From a virus: a stretch of DNA of 64,000 nt. The translations under genes and the position numbers were made by a program. Location of the stretch: positions 54,537-118,536 of IMG/VR virus record IMGVR_UViG_3300042305_001986, one strand, 5' to 3'. The notes below the pieces were generated by a model, which had not been told where the DNA came from, did no database searches, and worked only from the letters and a program-made list of their open reading frames with translations. Numbering within the stretch: the first letter of the stretch is position 1; the number at the start of each line of letters is the position of its first letter. Shown in pieces: positions 24,164 through 31,789 of this stretch.

Positions 24164-24164
24164 C

Positions 24165-24593
24165 AAGGAAGAGTTCTTTGACATTAAAAAAAATTAAAAA
24201 AATGACAATAGAATTATTAAATTTCGTGGGGGGTATGATACTATCAGGTTTTATTGGTTTGATAGTGTTTTTAGTTTCCGTGAACAAAAAAATCAAATTG
24301 TTGCAAGAAAAACAACAAGAAATAGATGACATAAGAGAACAAATGTCATACGATCATTCCAACTATGCTCGTGATCGTGAAATGATGGATAGACGTGTTT
24401 CAGAAGTTGTTGATGACTTGTCTCGTGAGCTTGACTTATCAAAAGATCACCTTCACAGACGAATCGATGAAGTTGAGATGAACTTTAATCGTGATTTGGA
24501 CAGTAGATTAGATAAACTAGAAAACCGATTGACTAATCGTTATGGGTCAATCATAATGGGTGAATAAATAAATAAACAAAAGAACTCTTCCTT
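24165..24593. repeat. 15-bp perfect inverted repeat flanking a gene
   Basis: AAGGAAGAGTTCTTT (24165-24179) and AAAGAACTCTTCCTT (24579-24593) enclose the 24202-24567 gene. The left arm contains the boxA-like GTTCTTTGACAT. Confidence 0.8.
24202..24567 (+). CDS. Membrane-anchored coiled-coil protein
   Basis: 121 aa from ATG 24202; earlier in-frame codons run through the tRNA-Pro gene and are not used. One hydrophobic span (about 8-29, FVGGMILSGFIGLIVFLVSV), then a long charged coiled coil (about 30-112) with DDIREQ and SRLDKLENRL heptads. Predicted inner-membrane anchor with cytoplasmic rod. Spanin-like or structural roles are possible; no lipobox, so not an o-spanin. Confidence 0.65.
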   Translation: MTIELLNFVGGMILSGFIGLIVFLVSVNKKIKLLQEKQQEIDDIREQMSYDHSNYARDREMMDRRVSEVVDDLSRELDLSKDHLHRRIDEVEMNFNRDLDSRLDKLENRLTNRYGSIIMGE

Positions 24594-24657
24594 TTCTTTA
24601 AAATATTTGGTAATTCGGTGAATTGGTTGTATATTAGTTTCACTAAAGAAAACCGAT

Positions 24658-24942
24658 ATGGAAAACCTTTTTGATTTCTACTCTGTTGAGATTTGTTCTC
24701 CTCGCAAACGATCTATCTACAATGCGTTGGGTAAGAAAGTGAGTTATTCCGATGGTCTTAAAAGTCGTAAGGTTCTAGATAACTCTGTTTTTCCGAAATA
24801 TGAATATTCATATAATGTAGGTTTCTCTTCTATCATGAATTCTTCACCCGAAGAAGCTTCTGCAAAGGCAGATGAGATTGCAAACAAATATCGGAATATT
24901 GAAGATGTCCGAGTATTGATCAAATACCATTGTCGGGATTGA
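24658..24942 (+). CDS. Hypothetical protein
   Basis: 94 aa, alpha/beta, no signal or membrane segment, not recognised. A TATATTAG element lies about 30 nt upstream (one mismatch to TAnnTTTG). Confidence 0.6.
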   Translation: MENLFDFYSVEICSPRKRSIYNALGKKVSYSDGLKSRKVLDNSVFPKYEYSYNVGFSSIMNSSPEEASAKADEIANKYRNIEDVRVLIKYHCRD

Positions 24943-24968
24943 TATAAATAATAAATAAATGAAATTAA

Positions 24969-25634
24969 ATGAATATAAAACTAGTTCACATTCTAACTGA
25001 AATTGAGTCAACAAGAGAAAAAAATTCAATTTTATCTTTGTCACCGTTGGGTAATTTGGGGATTGAGTATAAACAACAAATAAATCCGAGATATCTTGGA
25101 GAGGATTGGAAGATAAGACCTGCAATTACTCAATCAGAACATACAAATCATGGTCCTGGTCATTATGGAGCTTATCAATCATTCAAGCAAGCATTCTTGG
25201 ATAATTTCACAGATGATTTGGACGCATTGATCGTGTGTGAATGTGATTGCGTTCTTACCTGTTCACCTGAGGAATTTGTTGAAAAAGTAAAAGAAGGTAT
25301 AGAATTTTCGGAAAAACATAATTTGTCACACTTTTCACTTGGATCTAATTATTGTAACGGTTTTTTACAATCGTCTTTCAAAGAAGTTTATGATGAATCA
25401 AGTTTCTATGTAACTGACAAAATTATTATGGCCCATTGTTTGGTCTTTCCAAAAAAAACCAAGAGAGTTTTGTTCGAATCATTAGAAAAATTCTCGTGGG
25501 ATACACCAGATATTTGGTTCAATGAAATTTTTTGGAGGAACGGATTGAATCGATTCGGAATCCTGAAAGAAAAAGTAACAATACAACATGAAGGTATGTC
25601 TTTGATTGATAATCATTGGAAACATAGTCAATAA
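24969..25634 (+). CDS. Glycosyltransferase-like protein
   Basis: 221 aa. HGPGHYGAYQSFKQAFLDNF (about 58-77) followed by ALIVCECDCVL (about 84-94) resembles the acceptor helix and acidic metal motif of GT-A fold transferases, with E-C-D as the DxD-like element. C-terminal WFNEIFWRNG and HEGMS fit sugar-binding positions. Located away from the main glycan cluster. Family assignment is tentative. Confidence 0.55.
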   Translation: MNIKLVHILTEIESTREKNSILSLSPLGNLGIEYKQQINPRYLGEDWKIRPAITQSEHTNHGPGHYGAYQSFKQAFLDNFTDDLDALIVCECDCVLTCSPEEFVEKVKEGIEFSEKHNLSHFSLGSNYCNGFLQSSFKEVYDESSFYVTDKIIMAHCLVFPKKTKRVLFESLEKFSWDTPDIWFNEIFWRNGLNRFGILKEKVTIQHEGMSLIDNHWKHSQ

Positions 25635-25642
25635 TCAAAAAT

Positions 25643-25715
25643 GACCTCTTAGCTCAGTTGGTAGAGCAATACACTTTTAATGTATGGGCCGGCGGTTCGA
25701 GCCCGCCAGGGGTCA
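25643..25715 (+). tRNA. tRNA-Lys (TTT)
   Basis: Acceptor GACCTCT/AGGGGTC, anticodon arm ATACA-CTTTTAA-TGTAT, T-arm GGCGG-TTCGAGC-CCGCC. Confidence 0.93.
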
Positions 25716-25775
25716 CTTTTTTTTTCAAAATAATTTGTCTATTAAATTTTTTCCACATATATTTTTATAAAAAAA

Positions 25776-26363
25776 ATGCAAAGTTATAGAGTTCTTGTTA
25801 GTGGTTGGGAGAATCACTTTCGTACATTCGGGTTAGATAAATCTGATATTGAAACAATCAAAGATATTTTGATGAAAAACGACACAGATAATATTGTGTC
25901 AGTTTATGAAGAAATTGAAACCATGCTCAGTCTTGCTGGTATGGAACTTATGGATATTTCACGACCACATTTCAATCTTGAAAATCTTTGGTTCAAAGTT
26001 GAAGATTCCGATAATAATGTGGTTTGTGAATTTATCGGAACTGAAATCAACAATCATGAGGAATTTCAGGATGAAGAAGATTTGTCAGAAACTTTCGATA
26101 TTATGATGGATGAAGAATTCGAAAATGTTATGTTGTTTGTTGACGAATATAAGGGAGGTCTTTTTGAATTGAATATCGAATCCGATACAATTCCACAACC
26201 ATCGGATTTTTCATTTGTAAGCGGATCAGTGGTTGCACCAAATTTCGAGATTGATTTTATCTCCAAAATCTTCTTTAAGGGGGAAATTTGTGCACCTCAA
26301 TACACGTTGGACAACGATCATAAGGGATCCTCTGTGTATATGGTAAATGGTGATATTCTTTAA
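25776..26363 (+). CDS. Acidic hypothetical protein
   Basis: 195 aa, strongly acidic in the middle (EEFQDEEDLSETFD, about 92-105), no membrane segment, not recognised. Preceded by ATATATTTTTATA, a stretched form of the AT-rich element found before many genes here. Confidence 0.6.
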   Translation: MQSYRVLVSGWENHFRTFGLDKSDIETIKDILMKNDTDNIVSVYEEIETMLSLAGMELMDISRPHFNLENLWFKVEDSDNNVVCEFIGTEINNHEEFQDEEDLSETFDIMMDEEFENVMLFVDEYKGGLFELNIESDTIPQPSDFSFVSGSVVAPNFEIDFISKIFFKGEICAPQYTLDNDHKGSSVYMVNGDIL

Positions 26364-26415
26364 TATCGAAGTTTGACATTTTCCAAAATCGAATTATATT
26401 TTAATAACCAAATGA

Positions 26416-27153
26416 ATGAAAACCATGATTGAGAATCAAACACCATATCTTGGAAAGGTAAAATTCAGGTTCCAAAAATCTCCGAATTATATCGGGAAGA
26501 GTATCCTGAACCAAGTTCATTTGGATCTCGGATTTGTTAAGTTGGTTAGTAGGGTTTTTCCCGAAAAGGACAAGAATGGATGGATTCCGGACATTAACAA
26601 AATTTATAAGATTAACAGATTTACCGGCGGATACATCAGGAAATATTCTTGGTCTCACTCGGGAGAAACCTTTAACATTCCAAACTCATTTGTTTCTAAA
26701 GATGGAACTTTGATCGGAGATCTAAGGACAGGTTGGTCGTATTATCAAAACAATTTAAAAGTTTGTGATGATTTTCCAAAAGGTGTTGCGATCAAATACG
26801 ATGATGTTGAAAAAACAACTCATTATGCATCTCTAAAATATGGAACACCAAAAATAGTTGGATATGTAACTTCAACACATAGGGGTGAATCATTATTCAA
26901 AATCGGTGATAGATACTTTGAATCCGACTATATTCCAAACATCCAAGATTATGATGAAAATGAATGGAATAAATACAATTCCGAATTTATTCAATCTATA
27001 AAAAACGCAAAAGATTCCAACGAAAGAAAAAAGATTGAAGAAGGTGGAATCAGAAATTTCATACCATTTTCAAGGTTAGGAAAAAAAAAGATCAAGACAT
27101 TGTCTGAAGCAAAACAATCAGCAATAAATCTGTATACATATCTTTCGTCATGA
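26416..27153 (+). CDS. Hypothetical protein
   Basis: 245 aa, not recognised. Beta-rich N-terminal half with many Tyr/Trp (GGYIRKYSWSHSGETF, TGWSYYQNN), basic helical C-terminus (NERKKIEEGGIRNF, LGKKKIKTLSEAKQSA). Start taken at ATG 26416; another ATG at 26412 is out of frame. Overlaps the next gene by 4 nt. Confidence 0.6.
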   Translation: MKTMIENQTPYLGKVKFRFQKSPNYIGKSILNQVHLDLGFVKLVSRVFPEKDKNGWIPDINKIYKINRFTGGYIRKYSWSHSGETFNIPNSFVSKDGTLIGDLRTGWSYYQNNLKVCDDFPKGVAIKYDDVEKTTHYASLKYGTPKIVGYVTSTHRGESLFKIGDRYFESDYIPNIQDYDENEWNKYNSEFIQSIKNAKDSNERKKIEEGGIRNFIPFSRLGKKKIKTLSEAKQSAINLYTYLSS

Positions 27154-27404
27154 CCAAGACTGCCGGAAATATTATAGTGGAGGAAATCAGAATTGGTGAC
27201 ATTCATTATGAATATGATGGCCCAATTGGCATCAAATGTCAAGTAATCGAAGTTCCAACACAAGATCAAAACGGAAATTGGACGTGGGTAAGTAAAAATT
27301 TAAAATCAGGTAAATTAATTCATTTTTTTGTTAGTGAACAGTATCCACAATTTTCACCGAAGCTTTATGATTATAATGCTTATGATGTAAAAGAATGGAT
27401 ATAA
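27150..27404 (+). CDS. Small hypothetical protein
   Basis: 84 aa, beta-rich (IRIGDIHYEYDGPIGIKCQV), coupled to the upstream gene by ATGA. Not recognised. Confidence 0.6.
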   Translation: MTKTAGNIIVEEIRIGDIHYEYDGPIGIKCQVIEVPTQDQNGNWTWVSKNLKSGKLIHFFVSEQYPQFSPKLYDYNAYDVKEWI

Positions 27405-27490
27405 AAAATTTTATCAGAAAAATAAGAATTCTTTGGTTGAAATTTCAAAGGGAAACTTATTGGAATAAAGTCAACAAAAATTGGAGATGA
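27395..27490 (+). CDS. Possible 31-residue basic peptide
   Basis: ATG 27395 overlaps the preceding gene by 10 nt and its TGA overlaps the SET gene ATG (ATGA at 27487-27490). Basic and aromatic (ending NKVNKNWR). Likely translated for coupling if not as a functional protein. Confidence 0.5.
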   Translation: MDIKNFIRKIRILWLKFQRETYWNKVNKNWR

Positions 27491-27879
27491 TTAAACCACC
27501 AACCAAGATTGAGATTAAAGAATCCCTCGGTAAAGGGTGGGGTGTCTTTGCAACTGAAGACATCGAAGAAGGTGAAATAATTGAAGAATGTTTAGTCCTG
27601 ACCTTACCTATTCAAAAGGGTGAGGTCAGTTCTTTGTTTTTGGACTATCGTTTCAATTATCCACAACAAGGTGAATGGACAGAACAAGTATTAGGGATGG
27701 GATATGCATCCTACTATAACCACTCAAATAACGCAAATGCTTATTGGAGGGATCATCCGACTCTCAAAGCGTTTCAATTCATCTCAAATAGGAAAATATT
27801 TAAATATGAAGAAATTTTTGTATATTATGGTGATGATAGTTATTGGGGTGATGGAAGAACTCACGTAAATATTCTTTAA
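27487..27879 (+). CDS. SET-domain protein (lysine methyltransferase-like)
   Basis: 130 aa from ATG 27487. All main SET motifs are present: GKGWGVFATEDIEEGEII (about 15-32, SAM loop), YYNHSNNANAYW (about 76-87, NHS motif for SAM and catalytic pocket), and FKYEEIFVYYGDDSYW (about 104-119, with the ELxxxY-like end). It is a minimal SET unit without pre- or post-SET zinc motifs. SET enzymes methylate lysines in proteins; the target here is unknown and could be a host or virion protein. Coupled to the upstream peptide, and directly upstream of tail-fibre genes. Confidence 0.85.
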   Translation: MIKPPTKIEIKESLGKGWGVFATEDIEEGEIIEECLVLTLPIQKGEVSSLFLDYRFNYPQQGEWTEQVLGMGYASYYNHSNNANAYWRDHPTLKAFQFISNRKIFKYEEIFVYYGDDSYWGDGRTHVNIL

Positions 27880-27893
27880 TTCTAATAACTCAT

Positions 27894-27903
27894 TATATTT
27901 ATA
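27894..27903 (+). promoter_or_regulatory. TATATTTATA element
   Basis: Exact match 19 nt upstream of the collagen-like fibre gene, heading a virion operon. Confidence 0.55.
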
Positions 27904-27922
27904 TAAAAATAGAATTTTATTA

Positions 27923-28813
27923 ATGAAAATTAATGGTGTAACACTTACAGGTGGATCTTCAGGAACATCAGGTTCGAGCGGAACATCAGGTTCGAGCGGA
28001 ACATCAGGTTCGAGCGGAACATCAGGTTCGAGCGGAACATCAGGTTCGAGCGGAACATCAGGTTCGAGCGGAACATCAGGAGTTGCAGGTGGTGTTAGAT
28101 ATAATTTCACCGCAACCACAACCGATACAGATCCAGGTAATGGTCTTGTGTCTTACAATAACGCAACAATTGCTTCTGTTACATTCTTGTATATTGATAA
28201 CGTAGACCAGTTAGGTAATACTCAGACTGCGTGGTTCAATACATGGGATGACAGTACAACCACAGCAACTAGAGGTGTTGTAACTCTATATAGTCGAGAC
28301 ACAGGGACAGTAGTGAATCAATTTCAAGTTACGAGTACTGTTACAGTTGCTAGTGGATATTATAAAATTCCTGTGTCTTATATAAGTGGAACTTTACCTA
28401 CTAATAATGCCGCTTTAGCTATAGACTTTAGTCGAACAGGTAATTCAGGTTCTTCAGGAACATCAGGTTCTTCAGGAACATCAGGTTCTTCAGGGATTAA
28501 CGCGTTTCCTGTGGTCAGTTACACTGCAACTTCTGTGACTTTGGGAACGGCAGATGCAAGTGATTATCTTAGGATGAATAATGCCAGTGCAATAACCGCG
28601 TCAATACCACCTCAATCTTCAGTCACTTGGGCCAATGACACCGAAATTATTATTGAACAAGCGGGAGCTGGTAAGGTAACACTTAGTGGAGGTTCAGGTG
28701 TAACATTAAATTATAGTTCTTTGAGTGCTCAAACTAGAACTCAATATTCAGTTATTGGTTTAAAAAGAGTAAGTCAAAATGTTTGGACAATATTCGGAGA
28801 TTTAACAACATGA
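27923..28813 (+). CDS. Tail-fibre-like protein with collagen-like Gly/Ser repeats
   Basis: 296 aa. A short N-terminus is followed by seven units of SSGTSG (about 11-52), then a beta-rich domain (about 55-170), a second SSGTSG run (about 172-190) and a C-terminal beta domain (VTLGTADASDYLRMNNASAI ... NVWTIFGDLTT) of the kind found in phage fibres and trimerising tails. No catalytic motif. The next gene overlaps by 4 nt. Likely a receptor-binding or linker fibre. Confidence 0.8.
   Translation: MKINGVTLTGGSSGTSGSSGTSGSSGTSGSSGTSGSSGTSGSSGTSGSSGTSGVAGGVRYNFTATTTDTDPGNGLVSYNNATIASVTFLYIDNVDQLGNTQTAWFNTWDDSTTTATRGVVTLYSRDTGTVVNQFQVTSTVTVASGYYKIPVSYISGTLPTNNAALAIDFSRTGNSGSSGTSGSSGTSGSSGINAFPVVSYTATSVTLGTADASDYLRMNNASAITASIPPQSSVTWANDTEIIIEQAGAGKVTLSGGSGVTLNYSSLSAQTRTQYSVIGLKRVSQNVWTIFGDLTT
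27953..28080 (+). repeat. 18-bp tandem repeats coding SSGTSG
   Basis: Consensus GGTTCGAGCGGAACATCA, about seven tandem units, in phase with the reading frame; a diverged second run is at 28446-28496. Copy number may vary between strains. Confidence 0.9.
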
Positions 28814-29316
28814 GAACATTTTTTTATTTTTTAGATACCGGACAAATAGGTGACATTCGAGAAGGTAGGTACATGGTTGACGGTTTGCCAGGTTGGTTAC
28901 CTGATAATATTGTCGAAATTGAGTATTGTGAAGACAATACTCCGATATTTGATCACAATTTACAAACAATAGAAACAAATGAACTATTGGACTTGAATCA
29001 AAAAAAATTCTTTGTAACACATTCAGTCAGAGATCTAACACCTCAAGAAATAGAAGATAGAAAACCAAAATATAATGATTGCACACCTAGACAATTTAGG
29101 TTGGGGTTGTTAGACTACGGAATTGACCCTGATACGATTACTAACATGATTAGTCAAGTACCTGACTTGGACGAAAGAAAAAGAATTCTAATAACTTGGG
29201 AATATGCCGTTCTCATAGAAAAAAATAACCCGTTGATTGTCAATTTTGCTCAATTGTTGGGTGTCGATCAGTCAGGTATCGATGAAATATTTAGATTAGC
29301 AAATCAATATAATTAA
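28810..29316 (+). CDS. Tail-fibre-associated phage protein
   Basis: 168 aa from ATG 28810 (ATGA overlap with the fibre gene). The C-terminal half, DCTPRQFRLGLLDYGIDPDTI followed by ITWEYAVLIEKNNPLI and a GVDQSGIDEIFRLA helix, is the pattern of a widespread phage tail-region protein in which TPRQ(F/A)RL and WE(Y/R)A are conserved. N-terminus is beta-rich. No catalytic motif. Probably a fibre component or assembly partner. Confidence 0.7.
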   Translation: MRTFFYFLDTGQIGDIREGRYMVDGLPGWLPDNIVEIEYCEDNTPIFDHNLQTIETNELLDLNQKKFFVTHSVRDLTPQEIEDRKPKYNDCTPRQFRLGLLDYGIDPDTITNMISQVPDLDERKRILITWEYAVLIEKNNPLIVNFAQLLGVDQSGIDEIFRLANQYN

Positions 29317-29318
29317 AT

Positions 29319-30086
29319 ATGCCAAGTTCTATTTTTTCTGTTATACCAAAATTAAAAGGGGCATTTACTCCTTATAATTGGAGTGCTTACAATAGTAATA
29401 TGGAATGGAGAATTGACTTAACAAGTAGTGCATCGTATGTGGGAACCGGGACTTCGGTGACATCTTTAGGTCCTGGTGGTGGAACATGGACAGTTCAGGG
29501 AGATCCTCCATTTCAACAAGCAGGTTATGTAAAATATTTTAATCTTGATGGTTCAAGTGATGCTTATTATAGTAATACAAATTATACTTACAGCTCCACA
29601 TTCACATATTGGGTTTGGGGTGCTTGGGTTTGGCATGATACAACTGCAACACTGGTAAAAAGGGAAATCTTTGGGATAGAAGATTCCTCAACAGATTTAA
29701 TACAATTTACAGTTAATAGATCCGCTGGTGGTGTCTATAATATAATGGCATATATGAATAACGAATCAACTCAAATCCCTTTTAATACATCAATAAATCC
29801 TGATACTTGGAATTTTTTATGTTTTGAACACAACATGTCAACAAATGCCGTTACACTGTATAAAAATGGAGTTTCAGCATCGACTATTACGAGTCAACCA
29901 GTCATCAACGTTGCGCTTGAAAGATACGTCATAGGAGCATCGAATGGATCTGGAACTGCAGGAACGGGTAATTTTTGGTTAGGAAGAATACCCGAAGCAT
30001 TTCTTTGGAGATCTACAACTAATACAGATAGAGCTGCAATGATCTCGGCGATTTATAACGGAACAAAAGGTCGTTACGGTTTATAG
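29319..30086 (+). CDS. LamG/concanavalin-like tail protein
   Basis: 255 aa. Beta-sandwich pattern of LamG/laminin-G lectin domains: YFNLDGSSDAYYSN (about 68-81), WVWGAWVWHD, PDTWNFLCFEHNMSTNAVTL (about 167-186), LYKNG, and FWLGRIPEAFLWRSTTNTD (about 223-241). Such domains bind glycans. No signal peptide. It begins 2 nt after the previous gene stop, so the three fibre genes form one unit. Likely the receptor-binding tip. Ends with a TAG stop. Confidence 0.8.
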   Translation: MPSSIFSVIPKLKGAFTPYNWSAYNSNMEWRIDLTSSASYVGTGTSVTSLGPGGGTWTVQGDPPFQQAGYVKYFNLDGSSDAYYSNTNYTYSSTFTYWVWGAWVWHDTTATLVKREIFGIEDSSTDLIQFTVNRSAGGVYNIMAYMNNESTQIPFNTSINPDTWNFLCFEHNMSTNAVTLYKNGVSASTITSQPVINVALERYVIGASNGSGTAGTGNFWLGRIPEAFLWRSTTNTDRAAMISAIYNGTKGRYGL

Positions 30087-30106
30087 AATAAATATCATTT
30101 TATAGT

Positions 30107-30493
30107 ATGGATAGAGTTTTATTTTTAGTAAGAGGTGTACCGGGTGCTGGTAAAAGTACCCTTGCACCTTTTTTAACATCTAAACACATCGAAGCGGATA
30201 TGTATTTCACAATCAATGGTGAGTATAATTTTGACTCATCAAAACTGATCTATGCACACAAATGGTGTCAAGATACATGTGAAGACATGATGAAGTGGTC
30301 CGAACCTAAGATTGTCGTTTCAAACACCTTCTCTACAGAGTGGGAAATGAATGTATACTATGAATTGGCAGAAAAGTACGGATATAAGGTATTCAGTGTA
30401 ATTGTTGAAAATAGACACGGAAATAGTTCGGTTCACAATCCACCTGACGATGTTGTAGAAAAGATGAGAAATAGATTTGAGATAAAAATTTGA
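30107..30493 (+). CDS. P-loop kinase (N4BP2/polynucleotide-kinase-like)
   Basis: 128 aa. Walker A VRGVPGAGKSTLAPF (about 8-22); EADMYFTINGEYNF resembles the D-x-Y/F motif of the AAA_33-type kinases; KIVVSNTFSTEWEM (about 68-81) is the VSNTF strand typical of the N4BP2 family; a lid Arg follows. These kinases phosphorylate nucleic-acid ends or small substrates. It is complete though short. It sits just upstream of a tRNA transcript and may take part in RNA repair with the HAD proteins. Confidence 0.82.
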   Translation: MDRVLFLVRGVPGAGKSTLAPFLTSKHIEADMYFTINGEYNFDSSKLIYAHKWCQDTCEDMMKWSEPKIVVSNTFSTEWEMNVYYELAEKYGYKVFSVIVENRHGNSSVHNPPDDVVEKMRNRFEIKI

Positions 30494-30501
30494 TCTCAAA
30501 A

Positions 30502-30547
30502 TTTGGAAAATTGAAAAATATGATATATCTTTGTGGTGTTCTTTGAA
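30502..30547 (+). promoter_or_regulatory. Promoter and boxA-like site for ncRNA/tRNA unit
   Basis: TTTG (30502-30505), 20 nt, TATCTTTG (30526-30533), then TGTTCTTTGAA (30537-30547). Confidence 0.75.
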
Positions 30548-30549
30548 TG

Positions 30550-30704
30550 AGGAAATAAATCGATTGGTTGATGACCATCACCGAAATCTAGTAAGACATC
30601 TGTTGATGTTGTGAACGAAAGTAAGCGGTCATCGTAGAACCAACATCAGACCTGACGAGGAACCTGATGAGAGTTATTATAGGAGGAGACGAACCTCCAA
30701 AAAA
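30550..30704 (+). ncRNA. Candidate structured ncRNA with pseudoknot
   Basis: No gene is visible, yet the stretch is transcribed from a stable-RNA-type promoter. GATGACC (30570-30576) can pair with GGTCATC (30627-30633), and TGATGTTG (30604-30611) with CAACATCA (30641-30648); the two helices interlock as an H-type pseudoknot. A third hairpin GGAGG-AGACGAA-CCTCC is at 30682-30698. A near repeat CCTGACGAG/CCTGATGAG is at 30651-30671. No known RNA family is recognised. It ends directly at tRNA-Thr. Confidence 0.5.
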
Positions 30705-30705
30705 A

Positions 30706-30788
30706 GCCAGTGTCGCATAGTGGTCGATTGCACCTGATTTGTACTCAGGATCTGAAAAGACTCGGGGGTTCGAATCCCTCTACTGGCT
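30706..30788 (+). tRNA. tRNA-Thr (TGT)
   Basis: Acceptor GCCAGTG/TACTGGC, anticodon arm CCTGA-TTTGTAC-TCAGG, T-arm GGGGG-TTCGAAT-CCCTC. Slightly long variable region. Confidence 0.88.
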
Positions 30789-30798
30789 CTTTTAACTC

Positions 30799-30873
30799 GC
30801 CGGTGTGGCGGAATAGGTATACGCACATATTTTAGGTGTATGATAATTGTAGGTTCGAGTCCTATCACCGGTA
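30799..30873 (+). tRNA. tRNA-Leu (TAG)
   Basis: Acceptor GCCGGTG/CACCGGT, D-arm TGGCGGAATAGGTATACGC, anticodon arm CATAT-TTTAGGT-GTATG, T-arm GTAGG-TTCGAGT-CCTAT. The variable arm is unusually short for Leu. Confidence 0.88.
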
Positions 30874-30879
30874 CAAAAA

Positions 30880-30922
30880 GACACACATATAACAATTGTT
30901 TTTTATGTGTATGTCATTTTTT
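30880..30922 (+). terminator. Terminator of ncRNA/tRNA unit
   Basis: GACACACATA pairs with TATGTGTATGTC (one bulge), followed by ATTTTTT. Confidence 0.75.
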
Positions 30923-30932
30923 CAGTCGGATG

Positions 30933-30941
30933 ATATTTATA
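30933..30941 (+). promoter_or_regulatory. ATATTTATA element
   Basis: GATATTTATA 17 nt before the HNH gene. Confidence 0.45.
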
Positions 30942-30957
30942 TTAAAAACAACTTAAT

Positions 30958-31722
30958 ATGAATAATACTGAAAAAAAAATTTATGATAACCTCTCGCTGA
31001 TAAAAAAAATGATTAGTGAAAATGATACTAAAGCAAACATATGTAGATTTTTGAATGTTAAACCTTCTACCCTTGAAAAGTATCTAAAAAAATATAATTT
31101 AAATTATTCAGGTAATCCCTCAAGAAAAGGATTACCTCATTATGAACAAAGAACTTCATATAAGGAATACACTGAAAATGGAAAGAGTATTTCATCATCA
31201 CAACTACGTTTGAAATTAATAGAACAAGGTGTTAAAGAATCAAAATGTGAAATATGTCATTTACACAAATGGATGGGGAAAAACATACCTTTAGAATTAC
31301 ATCACATTGACAATAATCATTACAATAATAAATTGGAAAATTTGATGATATTATGTCCTAATTGTCATATGTTAATACATGATTACAATAACAAAATAAA
31401 AGAACCCAAAAAATTAAATCTGAAGAATAAAGAAACCAAAATAGATCAGATTTGTAAATTTTGTAGTGAAAAATTCAATGGAAGAAAACAACAAAAATAT
31501 TGTTCAATTGAATGTAAAAATCAATCATCTAAAAAAAATATACCAAACAAAGAAATATTATTGGGAATAATAAATGAACTTAAATCTTATGTACAGGTTG
31601 GTAAGTTTTTTTCTGTCAGTGATAATACAATTAGAAAATGGTGTGAAAAATATCAAATTAATTTAACATGTGGAACGGAGAGTATGAAGATTAAAAAAGG
31701 AGTCATCTCTGACTCCTTCTAA
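30958..31722 (+). CDS. HNH homing endonuclease with HTH ends
   Basis: 254 aa. N-terminal HTH (about 15-45, KANICRFLNVKPSTLEKYL). HNH core: CEICHLHKWMGKNIPLELHH (about 94-113), DNNHYNNKLENLMILCPNCH (about 115-134). A second zinc motif CKFC...YCSIEC (about 158-181) follows, and a C-terminal HTH (QVGKFFSVSDNTIRKWC). Very AT-rich. It lies alone between a tRNA terminator and the virion operon, as free-standing homing genes do. Confidence 0.9.
   Translation: MNNTEKKIYDNLSLIKKMISENDTKANICRFLNVKPSTLEKYLKKYNLNYSGNPSRKGLPHYEQRTSYKEYTENGKSISSSQLRLKLIEQGVKESKCEICHLHKWMGKNIPLELHHIDNNHYNNKLENLMILCPNCHMLIHDYNNKIKEPKKLNLKNKETKIDQICKFCSEKFNGRKQQKYCSIECKNQSSKKNIPNKEILLGIINELKSYVQVGKFFSVSDNTIRKWCEKYQINLTCGTESMKIKKGVISDSF
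31697..31718. terminator. Hairpin terminator inside end of HNH gene
   Basis: AAGGAGTCA-TCTC-TGACTCCTT, a perfect 9-bp stem that overlaps the last codons of the HNH gene. A run of six A precedes it, so it has the U tract for minus-strand transcripts coming from 31790. Confidence 0.7.
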
Positions 31723-31789
31723 ACCAAGGTATTTTATCTCCTTTTTATTGATTGGTTTATGATGTGAGGTGGTTAGTCTCACAACACGA

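Noticed and set aside
27953-28080. Short regularly spaced repeat as CRISPR array
   Set aside because: Units are contiguous 18-mers without spacers and in frame with SSGTSG codons of a fibre gene.
30550-30704. Hammerhead ribozyme in the ncRNA region
   Set aside because: CTGATGAG and GAA(A) elements are present but not with the stems and the UH cleavage site in hammerhead order.
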